Source of the DNA: Chloroflexota bacterium
GTDB taxonomy: Bacteria > Chloroflexota > FW602-bin22 > JACPRP01
DNA: 64,000 bases
Direction: 5' to 3'
Assembly: GCA_016210495.1 (NCBI GenBank)
Contig: JACQUC010000185.1
Location: forward strand, 74,199 to 138,198
Of the stretch, positions 1 to 8,326 are shown piece by piece. Positions within the stretch are counted from its first letter, which is position 1; every line of letters starts with the position of its first letter. The translations under genes were made by a program, and so were the position numbers. The notes beneath the pieces were generated by a model. That model was not told the origin of the DNA, did no database searches, and saw only the letters and a list, made by a program, of their open reading frames with translations.

Positions 1-69
1 CTGGTGAAAGAGGAGGCCGAGGCTGGCGCGGTTTCTGCCATGAATGTTGACAACCAAACTGACTTATAA
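1..69 (+). CDS. Possible C-terminal end of an upstream gene (partial)
   Basis: Frame 1 is open from the window edge to a TAA at 67-69, giving 22 residues rich in Glu and Ala. It may be the tail of a gene that begins before the window. The strong promoter at 47-75 overlaps its end, which is compatible with a gene boundary here. The stretch is too short to recognise, and an open frame this short can arise by chance. Confidence 0.3.
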   Translation: MVKEEAEAGAVSAMNVDNQTDL

Positions 70-75
70 TATGAT
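47..75 (+). promoter_or_regulatory. Sigma-70-type promoter upstream of cooS
   Basis: TTGACA (47-52) is separated by exactly 17 bp from TATGAT (70-75). A weaker second candidate follows: TTGACG at 125-130 with TAACAT at 148-153. The first would give a leader of about 320 nt before cooS at 401. Confidence 0.7.
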
Positions 76-400
76 TTGTGTGTCGCTCGGCGGATGGTTC
101 GTCAGCAATTCGACATATTGAAGCTTGACGGACTAACGTGATTGTGTTAACATTTTTTGGCCCGGAGTTTCCGGGGCGCGATCGTGGACGTGAGAGATTG
201 AACGACGATGGCCGGGTTGGGTGTCCTTCGGCGCCCCGATACATCGGGGTCGCCGCCAACCCGGTTGGCAGGTACAGTTACTGGCTGGTGGGCTGTTGCA
301 GGGCCACGATCTCAGAATTGAATTGACGATGCGCGCGACGATGCGCTCGATTTCCCTATCGCACTGTTGCATCTCGAGAACTGCCTGAAAGGATTGGACG
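76..400 (+). other. Long cooS leader with hairpin
   Basis: No convincing gene lies here. The leader contains the arms CCGGGTTGG (212-220) and CCAACCCGG (256-264), which enclose a second hairpin CCCCGA/TCGGGG (234-239/244-249). The inner part looks like one of the palindromic repeats scattered through this window. A short TGTTAACA palindrome near 145-152 could be an operator. No CooA-type site was recognised. Confidence 0.4.
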
Positions 401-2356
401 ATGGCGAGCAAGAAAAGCATTGACCCCGCAGCGTTGGAGGTCATCGCTAGGACCGAAGCCGAAGGTATTTCCACGGCCTTCAGCCGTGTGGACTCGATGA
501 AGCCGTGCCCCATTGGCAGGGGTGGCAACTGTTGTTCTGTATGTTATATGGGGCCTTGCCGCATCGTCGGCAAGGATGCGGAGAATCTCACCGGCATCTG
601 CGGTGCGAGCCGGTCCACCATCGCGGCACGCAATCTTGCTCGCGCCATCGCGGCGGGCGCCGCCGCCCACTCCGACCACGGTCGCGATCTGGCCTCTGCT
701 CTCATCGCCATCGGGAAAGGGGAGGCGCAGGGCTACAAAGTCAGAGACGTCAAGAAGCTGCACGCTGTAGCCAGATTCCTCGGCGTGAAGACGGATGGCA
801 AGAGCACCGAGGAGCTTGCCGTCGACGTCGGCACGAGGGCGTTGGCCAACTGGGGGCAGCAAAACGGCGAGCTATCGTACATCGCACGCGCACCGCAGAA
901 GCGCCAGGAGCTGTGGCGCAGACTCGGTATGGTGCCGCGTGGCATCGACCGCGAGATCGTGGAAACGCTGCACCGGACGGGCATGGGCACCGACCAGGAT
1001 CCCGAGCACATCCTGATGCACGGTCTGCGCACGTCGATGACCGATGGCTGGGGTGGCGCGATGCTGGCTACTGACATCGGCGACATCATTTTCGGCACGC
1101 CCAATCCGCTCCGGTCGAAGGTGAACCTCGGCGTTCTGAAGGCAGACGAGGTCAACATCGTCGTGCACGGACACGAGCCGCTGCTCTCGGAGCTCATTGT
1201 GTCCGCCTCTAACGACCCCGAGGTGATCGCCTACGCCAAGTCGAAAGGCGCCAACGGTATCAATCTAGCGGGCATCTGCTGTACCTCGAACGAGGTACTG
1301 ATGCGCCAGGGCGTGCCCTCTGCCGGTAACTTCCTCCATCAGGAGCTGGCGGTAGCCACGGGAGCCGTCGACGCGATGGTGGTCGACGTCCAGTGCGTGA
1401 TGGAGGCATTGTCGAAGCTCTCCCAGCGCTACCATACCAAGTTCATCACGACGTCCTCGAAGGCCAAGATACCCGGTGCCACGCACATCCAGTTCGATGA
1501 GCACCACGGCCTGTCCATCGCGAAGCTGATCGTCAAGACCGCTATCGACAACTACCCGAATCGGGGCAAGACAGAGATTCCCGACCACTTCAACGACCTC
1601 ATCGCGGGATTCTCGCACGAGTACATCAGTTATATGCTGGGTGGCGCGTACCGCGCATCGTTCCGTGCGCTGAACGACGCGATCATCGAAGGTCGCATTA
1701 AGGGCGCCGCCGGCGTAGTGGGGTGCAACAACCCTCGCTCGACACAGGACGCGGCGCACCACTACATCGTCACCGAGCTCATCAAGAACGACGTGCTAGT
1801 GGTGCAGACAGGCTGTGGCGCCATCGCGAACGCCAAGTACGGTCTGCTGACACCCGAGGCGCTGGAGTACGCGGGTCCGGGCCTGCGCGAGGTTTGCGAG
1901 GCCGTGGGCATACCGCCGGTGCTGCACGTGGGCTCCTGCGTCGACAACTCGCGCATTCTGACCATCGCCACCAATATGGTGACAGAAGGCGGGCTGGGCG
2001 ACGACATCTCCGACTTGCCGGCGGTCGGCATCGCACCGGAGTGGATGCACGAGAAGGCACTGGCCATCGGCGCGTACTTTGTCGCCTCCGGCTGCTACGT
2101 TTTGTTTGGCGTCGACTCGCCAGTCGCAGGTTGCCCCGAGGTGGCCGACATGATCAGCCGGGGCTGGGAAGAGAAGGTTGGCGGCAAGCTGGAGTTCGAG
2201 CCGGATCCGGCGAAGATCGTGGAGAAATCGCTGGCACACATCGAAAAGAAGCGCAAGGCGCTGAAGCTGGGAAGCTGGGCGCCTGGCAAGTACACACGTG
2301 CTTACATCACGCCGCAAGAGCTGGCGCGTCGCGGCGCGGCTGCGCTGGAGGAGTAG
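401..2356 (+). CDS. cooS: Anaerobic carbon monoxide dehydrogenase catalytic subunit
   Basis: The 651-residue protein matches CooS, the Ni-Fe-S enzyme that oxidises CO to CO2. The N-terminal cysteines sit where the family expects them: C36 and C44 for the intersubunit D-cluster, and C45, C48, C53 and C67 for the B-cluster. C-cluster ligands are recognisable: H258 in VVHGHEP, the GICCTS cysteines near 293-294, C332 in VQCV, and later cysteines in VGCNNP, QTGCGA and HVGSCVD. Length is normal. The ATG at 401 has AAAGGA a few bases upstream. No cooF, cooC, hydrogenase or acetyl-CoA synthase gene is adjacent, so the electron acceptor and Ni chaperone must be encoded elsewhere. A monofunctional role in energy or redox metabolism is inferred. 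Confidence 0.97.
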   Translation: MASKKSIDPAALEVIARTEAEGISTAFSRVDSMKPCPIGRGGNCCSVCYMGPCRIVGKDAENLTGICGASRSTIAARNLARAIAAGAAAHSDHGRDLASALIAIGKGEAQGYKVRDVKKLHAVARFLGVKTDGKSTEELAVDVGTRALANWGQQNGELSYIARAPQKRQELWRRLGMVPRGIDREIVETLHRTGMGTDQDPEHILMHGLRTSMTDGWGGAMLATDIGDIIFGTPNPLRSKVNLGVLKADEVNIVVHGHEPLLSELIVSASNDPEVIAYAKSKGANGINLAGICCTSNEVLMRQGVPSAGNFLHQELAVATGAVDAMVVDVQCVMEALSKLSQRYHTKFITTSSKAKIPGATHIQFDEHHGLSIAKLIVKTAIDNYPNRGKTEIPDHFNDLIAGFSHEYISYMLGGAYRASFRALNDAIIEGRIKGAAGVVGCNNPRSTQDAAHHYIVTELIKNDVLVVQTGCGAIANAKYGLLTPEALEYAGPGLREVCEAVGIPPVLHVGSCVDNSRILTIATNMVTEGGLGDDISDLPAVGIAPEWMHEKALAIGAYFVASGCYVLFGVDSPVAGCPEVADMISRGWEEKVGGKLEFEPDPAKIVEKSLAHIEKKRKALKLGSWAPGKYTRAYITPQELARRGAAALEE

Positions 2357-2377
2357 GGCGAGCGAGCGGCGGGAGTG

Positions 2378-2413
2378 CCCTCACCCTAACCCTCTCCCAG
2401 AGGGAGAGGGGAC
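2378..2413. repeat. Palindromic dispersed repeat, CCCTCTCCC family, copy 1
   Basis: The arms CCCTCTCCC (2390-2398) and GGGAGAGGG (2402-2410) flank a 3-nt loop just after cooS. A near-identical copy, with the same leading CCCTCACCCTAACCC, lies at 62529-62564 before rplJ. It may also slow or end cooS transcription. Confidence 0.75.
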
Positions 2414-2533
2414 ACGGGGCGCGATGAGTCGTGCCCCTACCGGACGCACTAACACGTGGGGGCGTCCTTCGGCTGAAGGACGGCCCCGGGCCAAATCTAT
2501 ATTAAGCTAGAGCGTGAAAGGAGGTGGTGCAGA

Positions 2534-2623
2534 GTGGGTTTTGATTGTTGCGAAAGCAAGAGAACTGACCCTTCTGCGGAGAAGCGTCGTGCCAACTTGA
2601 TGGTGGGGGTGGACGGGCCGTAG
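2534..2623 (+). CDS. Micro-ORF with strong ribosome binding site
   Basis: A GTG at 2534 follows an unusually good Shine-Dalgarno sequence (AAAGGAGGTGG) and opens a 29-codon frame ending in TAG at 2621-2623. The peptide begins with GFDCCESKR, carries a vicinal Cys pair and is otherwise charged. No family is recognised. It lies inside the candidate structured RNA, so it may be a leader peptide or a small protein. The ribosome binding site is the main support for translation. Confidence 0.35.
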   Translation: MGFDCCESKRTDPSAEKRRANLMVGVDGP

Positions 2624-2704
2624 CCGTCGTTCCTTGTGGGCCTGTGGCCTGCAATTGCTATCGGGGAAAGCACCGGTAAGCTTTCTTGCCTAGCAGCGGA
2701 GTCC

Positions 2705-2740
2705 GGAGGGGAGTTCGGGTGAACTCCCCTCCTTCTGTTT
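2705..2740 (+). terminator. Intrinsic terminator
   Basis: A perfect 12-bp stem, GGAGGGGAGTTC (2705-2716) with GAACTCCCCTCC (2721-2732), has a GGGT loop and is followed by TTCTGTTT. Confidence 0.85.
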
Positions 2741-2854
2741 CGATCGGGAGAAGGTTTACAAACGGAAGAGCGCTATTGTATACTATCGCTGCTTCGGCCC
2801 TTGGCGATTTGAAGTGTTGCAGCGAGCGTGGCGGGAAGCCCTGCTATGGCAGAA

Positions 2855-2931
2855 GGTTCCGCGCACCCTGAAGGGTTCGGCTACAAGTGCCGCCGCCCGT
2901 GGGCCTACAACACTTGTGGCAGCACTTGTAG
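2855..2931. repeat. Dispersed palindromic repeat plus long inverted repeat
   Basis: The segment 2855-2884 (starting GGTTCCGCGCACCCTG) recurs with two changes at 63913-63942. It is followed by an inverted repeat, CTACAAGTGC (2881-2890) with GCACTTGTAG (2922-2931). No gene is visible between 2741 and 2997. A TATACT at 2777 could be a -10 element for the lipoprotein gene. Confidence 0.65.
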
Positions 2932-2997
2932 CCGCAGGCTTTAGGCTGCGCGGGTGGGGCGGGGAGGAAGCGCTGTTCCGCGAGGGAGGACGGTTAG

Positions 2998-3756
2998 TTG
3001 GTCAAGCAGGCGTGGGTCTACCTGGCGCTGGTTTCGGCGGCGCTGCTGCTGGCGCAGTGCGCCCCGGCGGGCAGCCTTGCCAGGCCGACCGCTGTGCCGC
3101 CCGCGCCGACGGCCCTCACCACGTCGCCCACGGCGGCGCCGAGCGCTCAAAGCATTCTTGCCGAGAGCGTCCGCAAACTCAACGATGCCGAGAGCTACAA
3201 GTTCAGCATAACGGCGAGCCTGCTGGCCCCGTTCGAGGGTAAGCAGCGAGAATGGAAGTATAAGGGTGAGGGAGCAGCCGCCCGGCCCGATAAGTATCAG
3301 TGGACACTGGAAGGGCAGGCCGACGTGTTCTTCAAAGTAGTTGGCGTGGGAGATCAGGTATCGTGCGCAGACACTCGCGGCGAGCGAAGGGATTGCTCCC
3401 TGGCCAACGGCGGCCCACGGCCCGGCAGCTCGCCATACACGGTGATCGCCTATCTCAAGAACTTCGCTCAAGTAGGCGAGGCGACGACCAAGTCGATCGG
3501 GGGAGCGGACTTCGATCATCTGACCTTTGTGCCGTCATTGCCCAAAGTGTCGTCGCTGGACACGGGGCACGGTCGGGCACTCAGCGGCGTTACCGGCGTC
3601 ACCGGCGAAGTCTGGATCGACAGGCAAAGCCGACTGCCGCACCAGGAAAAAACCGTGATCCGGTCAAAAGCGCAGCCCTCTGGCGAAGACGTGGTCGAAA
3701 TGACACTCGTGTTCGCCGATTATGGCAGGCCGGTCGACATCCGGACGTCCAGGTAG
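2998..3756 (+). CDS. Secreted lipoprotein, LppX/LolA-like fold possible
   Basis: This 252-residue protein starts with a hydrophobic signal segment ending in a lipobox-like LLAQC (Cys21), followed by a Pro/Thr/Ala-rich linker to about residue 50, so a membrane-anchored lipoprotein is likely. The body (SILAESVRKLNDAESYKF onward) resembles mycobacterial LppX/LprG-like or LolA-like proteins that carry lipids. This is a fold-level impression, not a firm assignment. The TTG start is chosen because GGGAGGAC lies at proper distance. Gln at the -1 position of the lipobox is unusual. It lies 13 bp upstream of asd on the same strand and may be cotranscribed with it. Confidence 0.7.
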   Translation: MVKQAWVYLALVSAALLLAQCAPAGSLARPTAVPPAPTALTTSPTAAPSAQSILAESVRKLNDAESYKFSITASLLAPFEGKQREWKYKGEGAAARPDKYQWTLEGQADVFFKVVGVGDQVSCADTRGERRDCSLANGGPRPGSSPYTVIAYLKNFAQVGEATTKSIGGADFDHLTFVPSLPKVSSLDTGHGRALSGVTGVTGEVWIDRQSRLPHQEKTVIRSKAQPSGEDVVEMTLVFADYGRPVDIRTSR

Positions 3757-3769
3757 AGGAGGAAGTGAG

Positions 3770-4783
3770 ATGAAGTACAACGTCGCCATCGTCGGCGCCA
3801 CCGGTCTGGTGGGACAGGAGTTCATCAAGATCTTGCAGCAGCGACATTTCCCGCTTCGCGGAATACGGTTGCTGGCATCAGACCGCTCCGCGGGCCGCAA
3901 GATGTTTTATCACAACCAGGCAATAGAGGTTCAAGAGACCAGCACTCGCTCGTTCAAAGACATAGACATAGCCTTCTTCTCTGCCGGCACTGAAATCAGC
4001 CAGACGTTTGCGCCGCCTGCGGCCAAGAACGGGACGGTCGTCATCGACAATAGCGCAGCGTTTCGGATGGATCCAGACGTGCCCCTGGTCGTTCCAGAGG
4101 TGAATCCCCAGGACCTGGCCGCCAACGGCGCGCGCCTCATCGCCAATCCGAACTGCTCCACTATCCAGATGGTCGTCGCCCTATATCCCCTGCACAGAGT
4201 GAACCCCATCAAACGAATCGTCGTGGACACGTACCAATCGGTGGCCGGGACAGGATCGGCCGCGATCGAGGAGCTTACTGGCCAGACTAAGCTGATTCTC
4301 GAGGGCAAGTCGGTGATTCCTCACGTGTATCCGCATCAGATAGCTTTCAATCTCCTGCCGGAGATCGACGTCTTCCTGGATAACGGGTACTCGAAGGAGG
4401 AGTGGAAGTTGGTGCAGGAAACCAGGAAGATCATGCACGCGCCCGAGATCGCCATTTCGGCGACCGCGGTGCGTGTGCCCGTGTTTGTGGGCCATTCGGA
4501 GGCCATTCACGTGGAATTCACCAACCGGATGGGTCTCGAAGAAGTGTGCTCGATCTTGAGCAGCGCGCCGGGAGTGAGGGTCCTGGACGATCCAGGCGTA
4601 AGTCTCTATCCACACGCTTGGGCCGTGGCAGGCCACGACGAAGTGTACGTCGGGCGCATTCGGCAGGATGCGTCCCATCCCAATGGCATCGCGATGTGGG
4701 TGGTGGCGGATAACGTGCGCAAGGGAGCGGCACTGAACGCGGTGCAGATCGCGGAGAAGATGATCGTACAGGGGCTGATCTAG
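3770..4783 (+). CDS. asd: Aspartate-semialdehyde dehydrogenase
   Basis: Asd reduces aspartyl phosphate to aspartate semialdehyde with NADPH, feeding Lys, Thr, Met and diaminopimelate synthesis. The 337-residue protein has the N-terminal NADP-binding GATGLVGQEF (about 9-18), the SAGTEIS segment, the catalytic cysteine C129 in NPNCST, and the RVPVFVGHSE segment holding the catalytic His. Length is normal. The ATG at 3770, preceded by GAGGAGGAAGTGAG, is preferred over an upstream in-frame ATG inside the lipoprotein gene. No other lysine or threonine pathway gene is adjacent. Confidence 0.96.
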   Translation: MKYNVAIVGATGLVGQEFIKILQQRHFPLRGIRLLASDRSAGRKMFYHNQAIEVQETSTRSFKDIDIAFFSAGTEISQTFAPPAAKNGTVVIDNSAAFRMDPDVPLVVPEVNPQDLAANGARLIANPNCSTIQMVVALYPLHRVNPIKRIVVDTYQSVAGTGSAAIEELTGQTKLILEGKSVIPHVYPHQIAFNLLPEIDVFLDNGYSKEEWKLVQETRKIMHAPEIAISATAVRVPVFVGHSEAIHVEFTNRMGLEEVCSILSSAPGVRVLDDPGVSLYPHAWAVAGHDEVYVGRIRQDASHPNGIAMWVVADNVRKGAALNAVQIAEKMIVQGLI

Positions 4784-4856
4784 GTCCCTGCCTTGTGTCT
4801 GTCGCACGTCTGTTTGACGGCCTTCGGCAGGCCATCTCACGTCAGGGTTTTGAGTC

Positions 4857-6449
4857 GTGGGCATTGATCGGCACGAGCGCAAGACCATTGCTATAGACAG
4901 TTGCGAGATCGAGCGCCTGAAGCTCATCGAGGCGGCTCTCACCTCTGCGGCCGAGGGCGTCGTCGTCATCGACTCACACTGGCGCGTCGTTTTCATCAAC
5001 GATGCCGGCAAACGCCTGGTGCATCGAGCGCTATCCGCGGATCTCTCGATTGCCGCACAGGCGGCGGCGTTTAACCTGCGCTACCCGGATGACCGGCCGG
5101 TCCCGCCGGAGGACCTGCCCCTGGCCCGGGCGTTGCGAGGCGAAACCGTGACCGAGGCGCGGGTCATACTTACGAGGCCAGACGGCACCGACGTTTATCT
5201 CGGCAGCTCGAACAGCCCGATCAAGGACGGGGAGGGCAACGTCGTCGGGGCCGTCGCCGTCTTTCGAGACGTCACCGGGCGCCACAAGAGAGAGGACTCC
5301 TGGCGACAGGCAAAGGAGTACTCCGACAAGCTGGTCGAGACGGCTAACGTGCTGGCCCAACGTCGGGCAGCCGAGCTGCAGAGCGTCCTCGATAATATGC
5401 TCGACGGCGTGTATGCCTGCGACGTCGAAGGGCGCGTTATCCTCGTCAACGAGGCCGGCGTGCACCTGCTGGGCTTCGACGATTTCGAGCAGACACAGCG
5501 CGCCCTGCCCGACTTCCCCAGGATACTCAATATTCGCCACCTCGATGGAACGCCGGTGAGTCCCTCTGAGCTACCCCTCGCCCGTGCGCTCATCGGGGAG
5601 ATCGTGGTGCAAGAAGATGAGATAGTGTGCAACCAGCGGACGCACCGAGACATGCGCGTCCGTACCAACGCCGCCCCCATCAGGAACGACGCGGGCGAGA
5701 TCGTCGGCGCGGTCGAGGTGGCCAGGGATGTGACCGAGCTCACCGAGCTCGACGAGCTGAAGGACCAGTTCATCGCCGTCGCGGCGCACGAGCTCAAGAC
5801 GCCGGTCGCGGTAATGAAAGGCTATGCGCAGATGCTCCTGCGCGCCTCCGAAGGCGTGCCAGCTTCGTTCCCAAGGATGTTCGAGGCCATTGCCAGGGGC
5901 GCGGATCGCATCGACGCTATCGTCAAGGACCTGTTGGACGTTTCCCAGCTCCATCTCGGCCAAACGGAGCTGGTGATCGATAGGATCGACCTCCCCGAAA
6001 TCGTCGAGCAGATCGTCGCGCGCACAGCGCTGAACGCCCCCACCCACCGTATCCGCCTGGTGCGCGCCGACCCGGTGGTTGTCCACGGCGACCGCGACCG
6101 CCTGGAGAGCGTTTTGACAAATCTGATCGACAATGCCATCCGATACTCGCCGTATGGGGGCGAGGTAGACATCGCCGTGGCTGCCCGGCAAGACGAGGTC
6201 GTGGTGTCAGTGGCAGATCACGGCGTGGGCATTCCGAGGAACAAGCAGGCGCGCATCTTTCAGCGCTTCTACCGTGCCCACGACGGCTCCCCTTACGACT
6301 ACGGCGGGATGGGTGTGGGACTCTACATCTCTCGCGAGACCATCTCTCGCCACCACGGCAGGATGTGGTTCGAAAGCGAGGAGGGCGCCGGCAGCACCTT
6401 CTATTTCAGCCTTCCCCTCTCGGATGATACCAGCGACAAGGGTTGCTAG
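4857..6449 (+). CDS. Cytoplasmic sensor histidine kinase with two PAS domains
   Basis: The 530-residue kinase has no membrane segment. Two PAS domains cover about residues 20-140 and 170-295; each ends in a PAC-like segment (VVGAVAVFRDVT and IVGAVEVARDVT). The dimerisation/phosphoacceptor domain has H311 in AAHELKTP. An HATPase domain (about 410-520) shows the N box NLIDNAIRYSP and G boxes ADHGVGIP and GMGVGLYIS. It probably senses a cytoplasmic ligand, redox state or light through PAS. No response regulator is adjacent, so it is an orphan. The GTG start has only a weak ribosome binding site, and a start slightly downstream is possible. Confidence 0.92.
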   Translation: MGIDRHERKTIAIDSCEIERLKLIEAALTSAAEGVVVIDSHWRVVFINDAGKRLVHRALSADLSIAAQAAAFNLRYPDDRPVPPEDLPLARALRGETVTEARVILTRPDGTDVYLGSSNSPIKDGEGNVVGAVAVFRDVTGRHKREDSWRQAKEYSDKLVETANVLAQRRAAELQSVLDNMLDGVYACDVEGRVILVNEAGVHLLGFDDFEQTQRALPDFPRILNIRHLDGTPVSPSELPLARALIGEIVVQEDEIVCNQRTHRDMRVRTNAAPIRNDAGEIVGAVEVARDVTELTELDELKDQFIAVAAHELKTPVAVMKGYAQMLLRASEGVPASFPRMFEAIARGADRIDAIVKDLLDVSQLHLGQTELVIDRIDLPEIVEQIVARTALNAPTHRIRLVRADPVVVHGDRDRLESVLTNLIDNAIRYSPYGGEVDIAVAARQDEVVVSVADHGVGIPRNKQARIFQRFYRAHDGSPYDYGGMGVGLYISRETISRHHGRMWFESEEGAGSTFYFSLPLSDDTSDKGC

Positions 6450-6466
6450 TAGTCGATTGTGTGTAG

Positions 6467-6500
6467 TGTGTAGGGACGTTGCATGCAACGTCCCTACACA
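6467..6500. repeat. 34-bp perfect palindrome, GTAGGGACGTTGC family
   Basis: A perfect palindrome centred on GCATGC has arms TGTGTAGGGACGTTGC and their complement. It follows the kinase gene. The same core (GTTGCAACGTCTCTGC type) reappears in the complex repeat at 53392-53462. A hairpin of this strength could end transcription, but no T-run follows. Confidence 0.8.
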
Positions 6501-6699
6501 CAATCGTGGAACGCCCCTACAAGGGTTGCCTCCCCTCTTTCCTGACCTACCTCCCTTGGAATGGAACTTGCTCTAATTAGGCCAGAGCTAACCGACCGCG
6601 TCTGCCGCTCAGGCAAGGACGTTCTCGACGGCTGTGTTCCGTCGTAGAAGGCCATCGCCGAGCGGCAGCGCCTTTTGTGGGTCGTGGGAGGTAGTAGAG

Positions 6700-7500
6700 G
6701 TGAAAAACCTTCTTAGAATACTGGCCATCTTGGTGCTCCTGGGCACGACATTGGCTCTGCCAGCGCCAATCGCCTATGCAGAGCCCAGCGGTACCGAGCA
6801 GGCTGTCCATCAACTAGTCATAGGCTTTGAAACACAGCAGCAGCTCGAACCTGAGTTGGTAACTGCGCTAAGTCTTCTGTGGGAGACTTCTTCCGGAGAG
6901 GAACTGGCAGAGCTCGCGGTCAATTTCGTGGACACCGGTGGAACCATAATGTTCGCCGATCTTCCGGCGTGGACGGCGCCCGATGGGCGATTGGCCGAGA
7001 TAGTGCTGGGAAACATCGACAGGTATTCGATGTTTGATCCGGAGTCCAGCTACGGGAACATGCGTGTCAACAGCCTGCTGCGCGGCTCGCCCGAGGCTGC
7101 TGCTGCCGTGATAGCTCACGAGGCGACGCATCTGCACGACCAGACGACGTTGGGGCACGACTTTCTCAACACGCCAACCGGCTGCTTCAAGACGGAGGTA
7201 AACGCGTTCTTGACCGGCATGAGCGTCTGGTCGGAGCTACGTGTACGACCCGACTTGCTCAGCTCATTGCCAAGTCAAAAAGAGCGGGAGGCAGTCAGTG
7301 CACTCGAGTTCCAATTTGCATTCTACTCTGATCTCGTGGACGAGCTCGAGCCGGGTGCGGCGCAGGCACAGATCACCAAACGAATAGAGGCGCTGTATGC
7401 CGATCAGTGCCTGTCAGTGCGCAGACGGCCAGCCATCGGTACAACGCTGTGGAGCAAGGCAGCGTTCGATGCTACTACGCTAGACAGGTTTGACAAGTAG
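6700..7500 (+). CDS. Secreted putative zinc metallopeptidase with HEATH motif
   Basis: This 266-residue protein has a clear signal peptide (VKNLLRILAILVLLG, cleavage near AYA27). Residues 140-144 read HEATH, an HExxH zinc motif on a helix (AAAAVIAHEATHLHDQ). E166 in CFKTEVNAF is placed like the third ligand of gluzincins. The family is not recognised further and no activity is proven by sequence. The GTG at 6700 is chosen over an upstream ATG at 6634 because GGGAGG precedes it and it starts the signal peptide directly. It stands alone: the kinase gene upstream is separated by a palindromic repeat and the ABC genes downstream are on the other strand. Confidence 0.7.
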   Translation: MKNLLRILAILVLLGTTLALPAPIAYAEPSGTEQAVHQLVIGFETQQQLEPELVTALSLLWETSSGEELAELAVNFVDTGGTIMFADLPAWTAPDGRLAEIVLGNIDRYSMFDPESSYGNMRVNSLLRGSPEAAAAVIAHEATHLHDQTTLGHDFLNTPTGCFKTEVNAFLTGMSVWSELRVRPDLLSSLPSQKEREAVSALEFQFAFYSDLVDELEPGAAQAQITKRIEALYADQCLSVRRRPAIGTTLWSKAAFDATTLDRFDK

Positions 7501-7543
7501 CGGGCCACTCGTCAAAGGCTGTAGCGTAGTTCGTGCAGTTTGC

Positions 7544-8326
7544 TCATTTGATCAATCGCCTGCGCATCAGCACGAGGGCAAAATAGAAGCTGACGCCGCC
7601 CACGACGGCAAGCCAGATCAGGTCGAGCAAGATGGCCGCATCGAGCCGGCCGGCCGCCAGAGCACGAGCGGGTGCAACCATGTGCGTCAGCGGCAGGAGC
7701 CAGGCCAGTTGCTGGACGACCGGCGGAAGGGAGCTAAGTGGGAAAAAGACGCCAGAGAATAGGAAAAGGGGCGTCAACCCGAGCGTGACATAGTAGTTGA
7801 AGAAGTAGATCGACGGCGAAGCGGCTGTGAACACCATCGCCAGCGCGGCGAAGACGAAGCCGCCCAGGGCCACGACGGGGAGCAGCCCGAATGCGGCCGG
7901 GAAAGACAGCAGGCCCAGTGCCGAGACCACGATGAAGACGGCCAGCGCGGAAAACATGGCACGCGCCGTCCCCCAAAGGATTTCCCCGGCGATAACGTCC
8001 TCGATGCTAACGGGCGTAGCGATCATAGCGTCGAAAGTTTTCTGGAACTCCATTCTGATCCAGGAGGCGTAGGTACACTCGAAAGATGCCGTCCACATGG
8101 CCGCCGTGGCCACGATGGCGGGCGCCAGAAACCCCAGATAGCTCTGGCCCTCGATCGGCTGGACAAAGGCGCCGAGGCCGAAACCCAGGGCCACCAGGTA
8201 CAGCACGGGCTCCACGAACGGCGGCCATAGCTCCGTCAGCCAGAGACGCAGGAACGTATCGCGGTTGCGCTGCCAGACGTGGTAGAAACGGTGGCTGAGC
8301 GAGGGCGGTGTGAGCAGCCAGCTCAT
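7544..8326 (-). CDS. ABC-2 type transporter permease, NodJ-like
   Basis: The 260-residue integral membrane protein has about six transmembrane segments and the ABC-2 layout: a conserved region around MEFQKTFDAMIATPVSIED (about 90-110) and a C-terminal GVFFPLSSLPPVVQQLAWLLPLTHMV segment typical of NodJ/DrrB-type permeases. With the ATPase encoded just upstream it should form an exporter. The start ATG overlaps the ATPase stop (ATGA at 8323-8326), so the two are translationally coupled. The substrate is unknown; lipo-oligosaccharides, drugs or glycolipids are typical. Confidence 0.9.
   Translation of the reverse strand: MSWLLTPPSLSHRFYHVWQRNRDTFLRLWLTELWPPFVEPVLYLVALGFGLGAFVQPIEGQSYLGFLAPAIVATAAMWTASFECTYASWIRMEFQKTFDAMIATPVSIEDVIAGEILWGTARAMFSALAVFIVVSALGLLSFPAAFGLLPVVALGGFVFAALAMVFTAASPSIYFFNYYVTLGLTPLFLFSGVFFPLSSLPPVVQQLAWLLPLTHMVAPARALAAGRLDAAILLDLIWLAVVGGVSFYFALVLMRRRLIK

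Larger units (their letters stand above)
2510..2740 (+). ncRNA. Candidate structured small RNA, family unknown
   Basis: Between cooS and the lipoprotein gene lies a chain of hairpins: TTGC/GCAA closed by a GAAA tetraloop (2548-2559), CTTCT/AGAAG (2571-2584), and a two-tier stem TGCTA/TAGCA enclosing GAAAGC/GCTTTC (2656-2695). A textbook intrinsic terminator follows at 2705-2740. It does not match the SRP RNA, RNase P, tmRNA or riboswitch cores I know. A well-started micro-ORF overlaps it at 2534, so it could instead be a short mRNA or a leader peptide with attenuator. Confidence 0.4.

Noticed and set aside
2434..2510. Short hairpins GTCCTTCGGCTGAAGGAC after cooS as an intrinsic terminator
   Set aside because: The stem is good but is not followed by a T-run; it may be another palindromic repeat fragment.
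4784..4856. Terminator after asd
   Set aside because: The GGCC-TTCGGCA-GGCC hairpin is short and the following TTTTG is too far away to be convincing.
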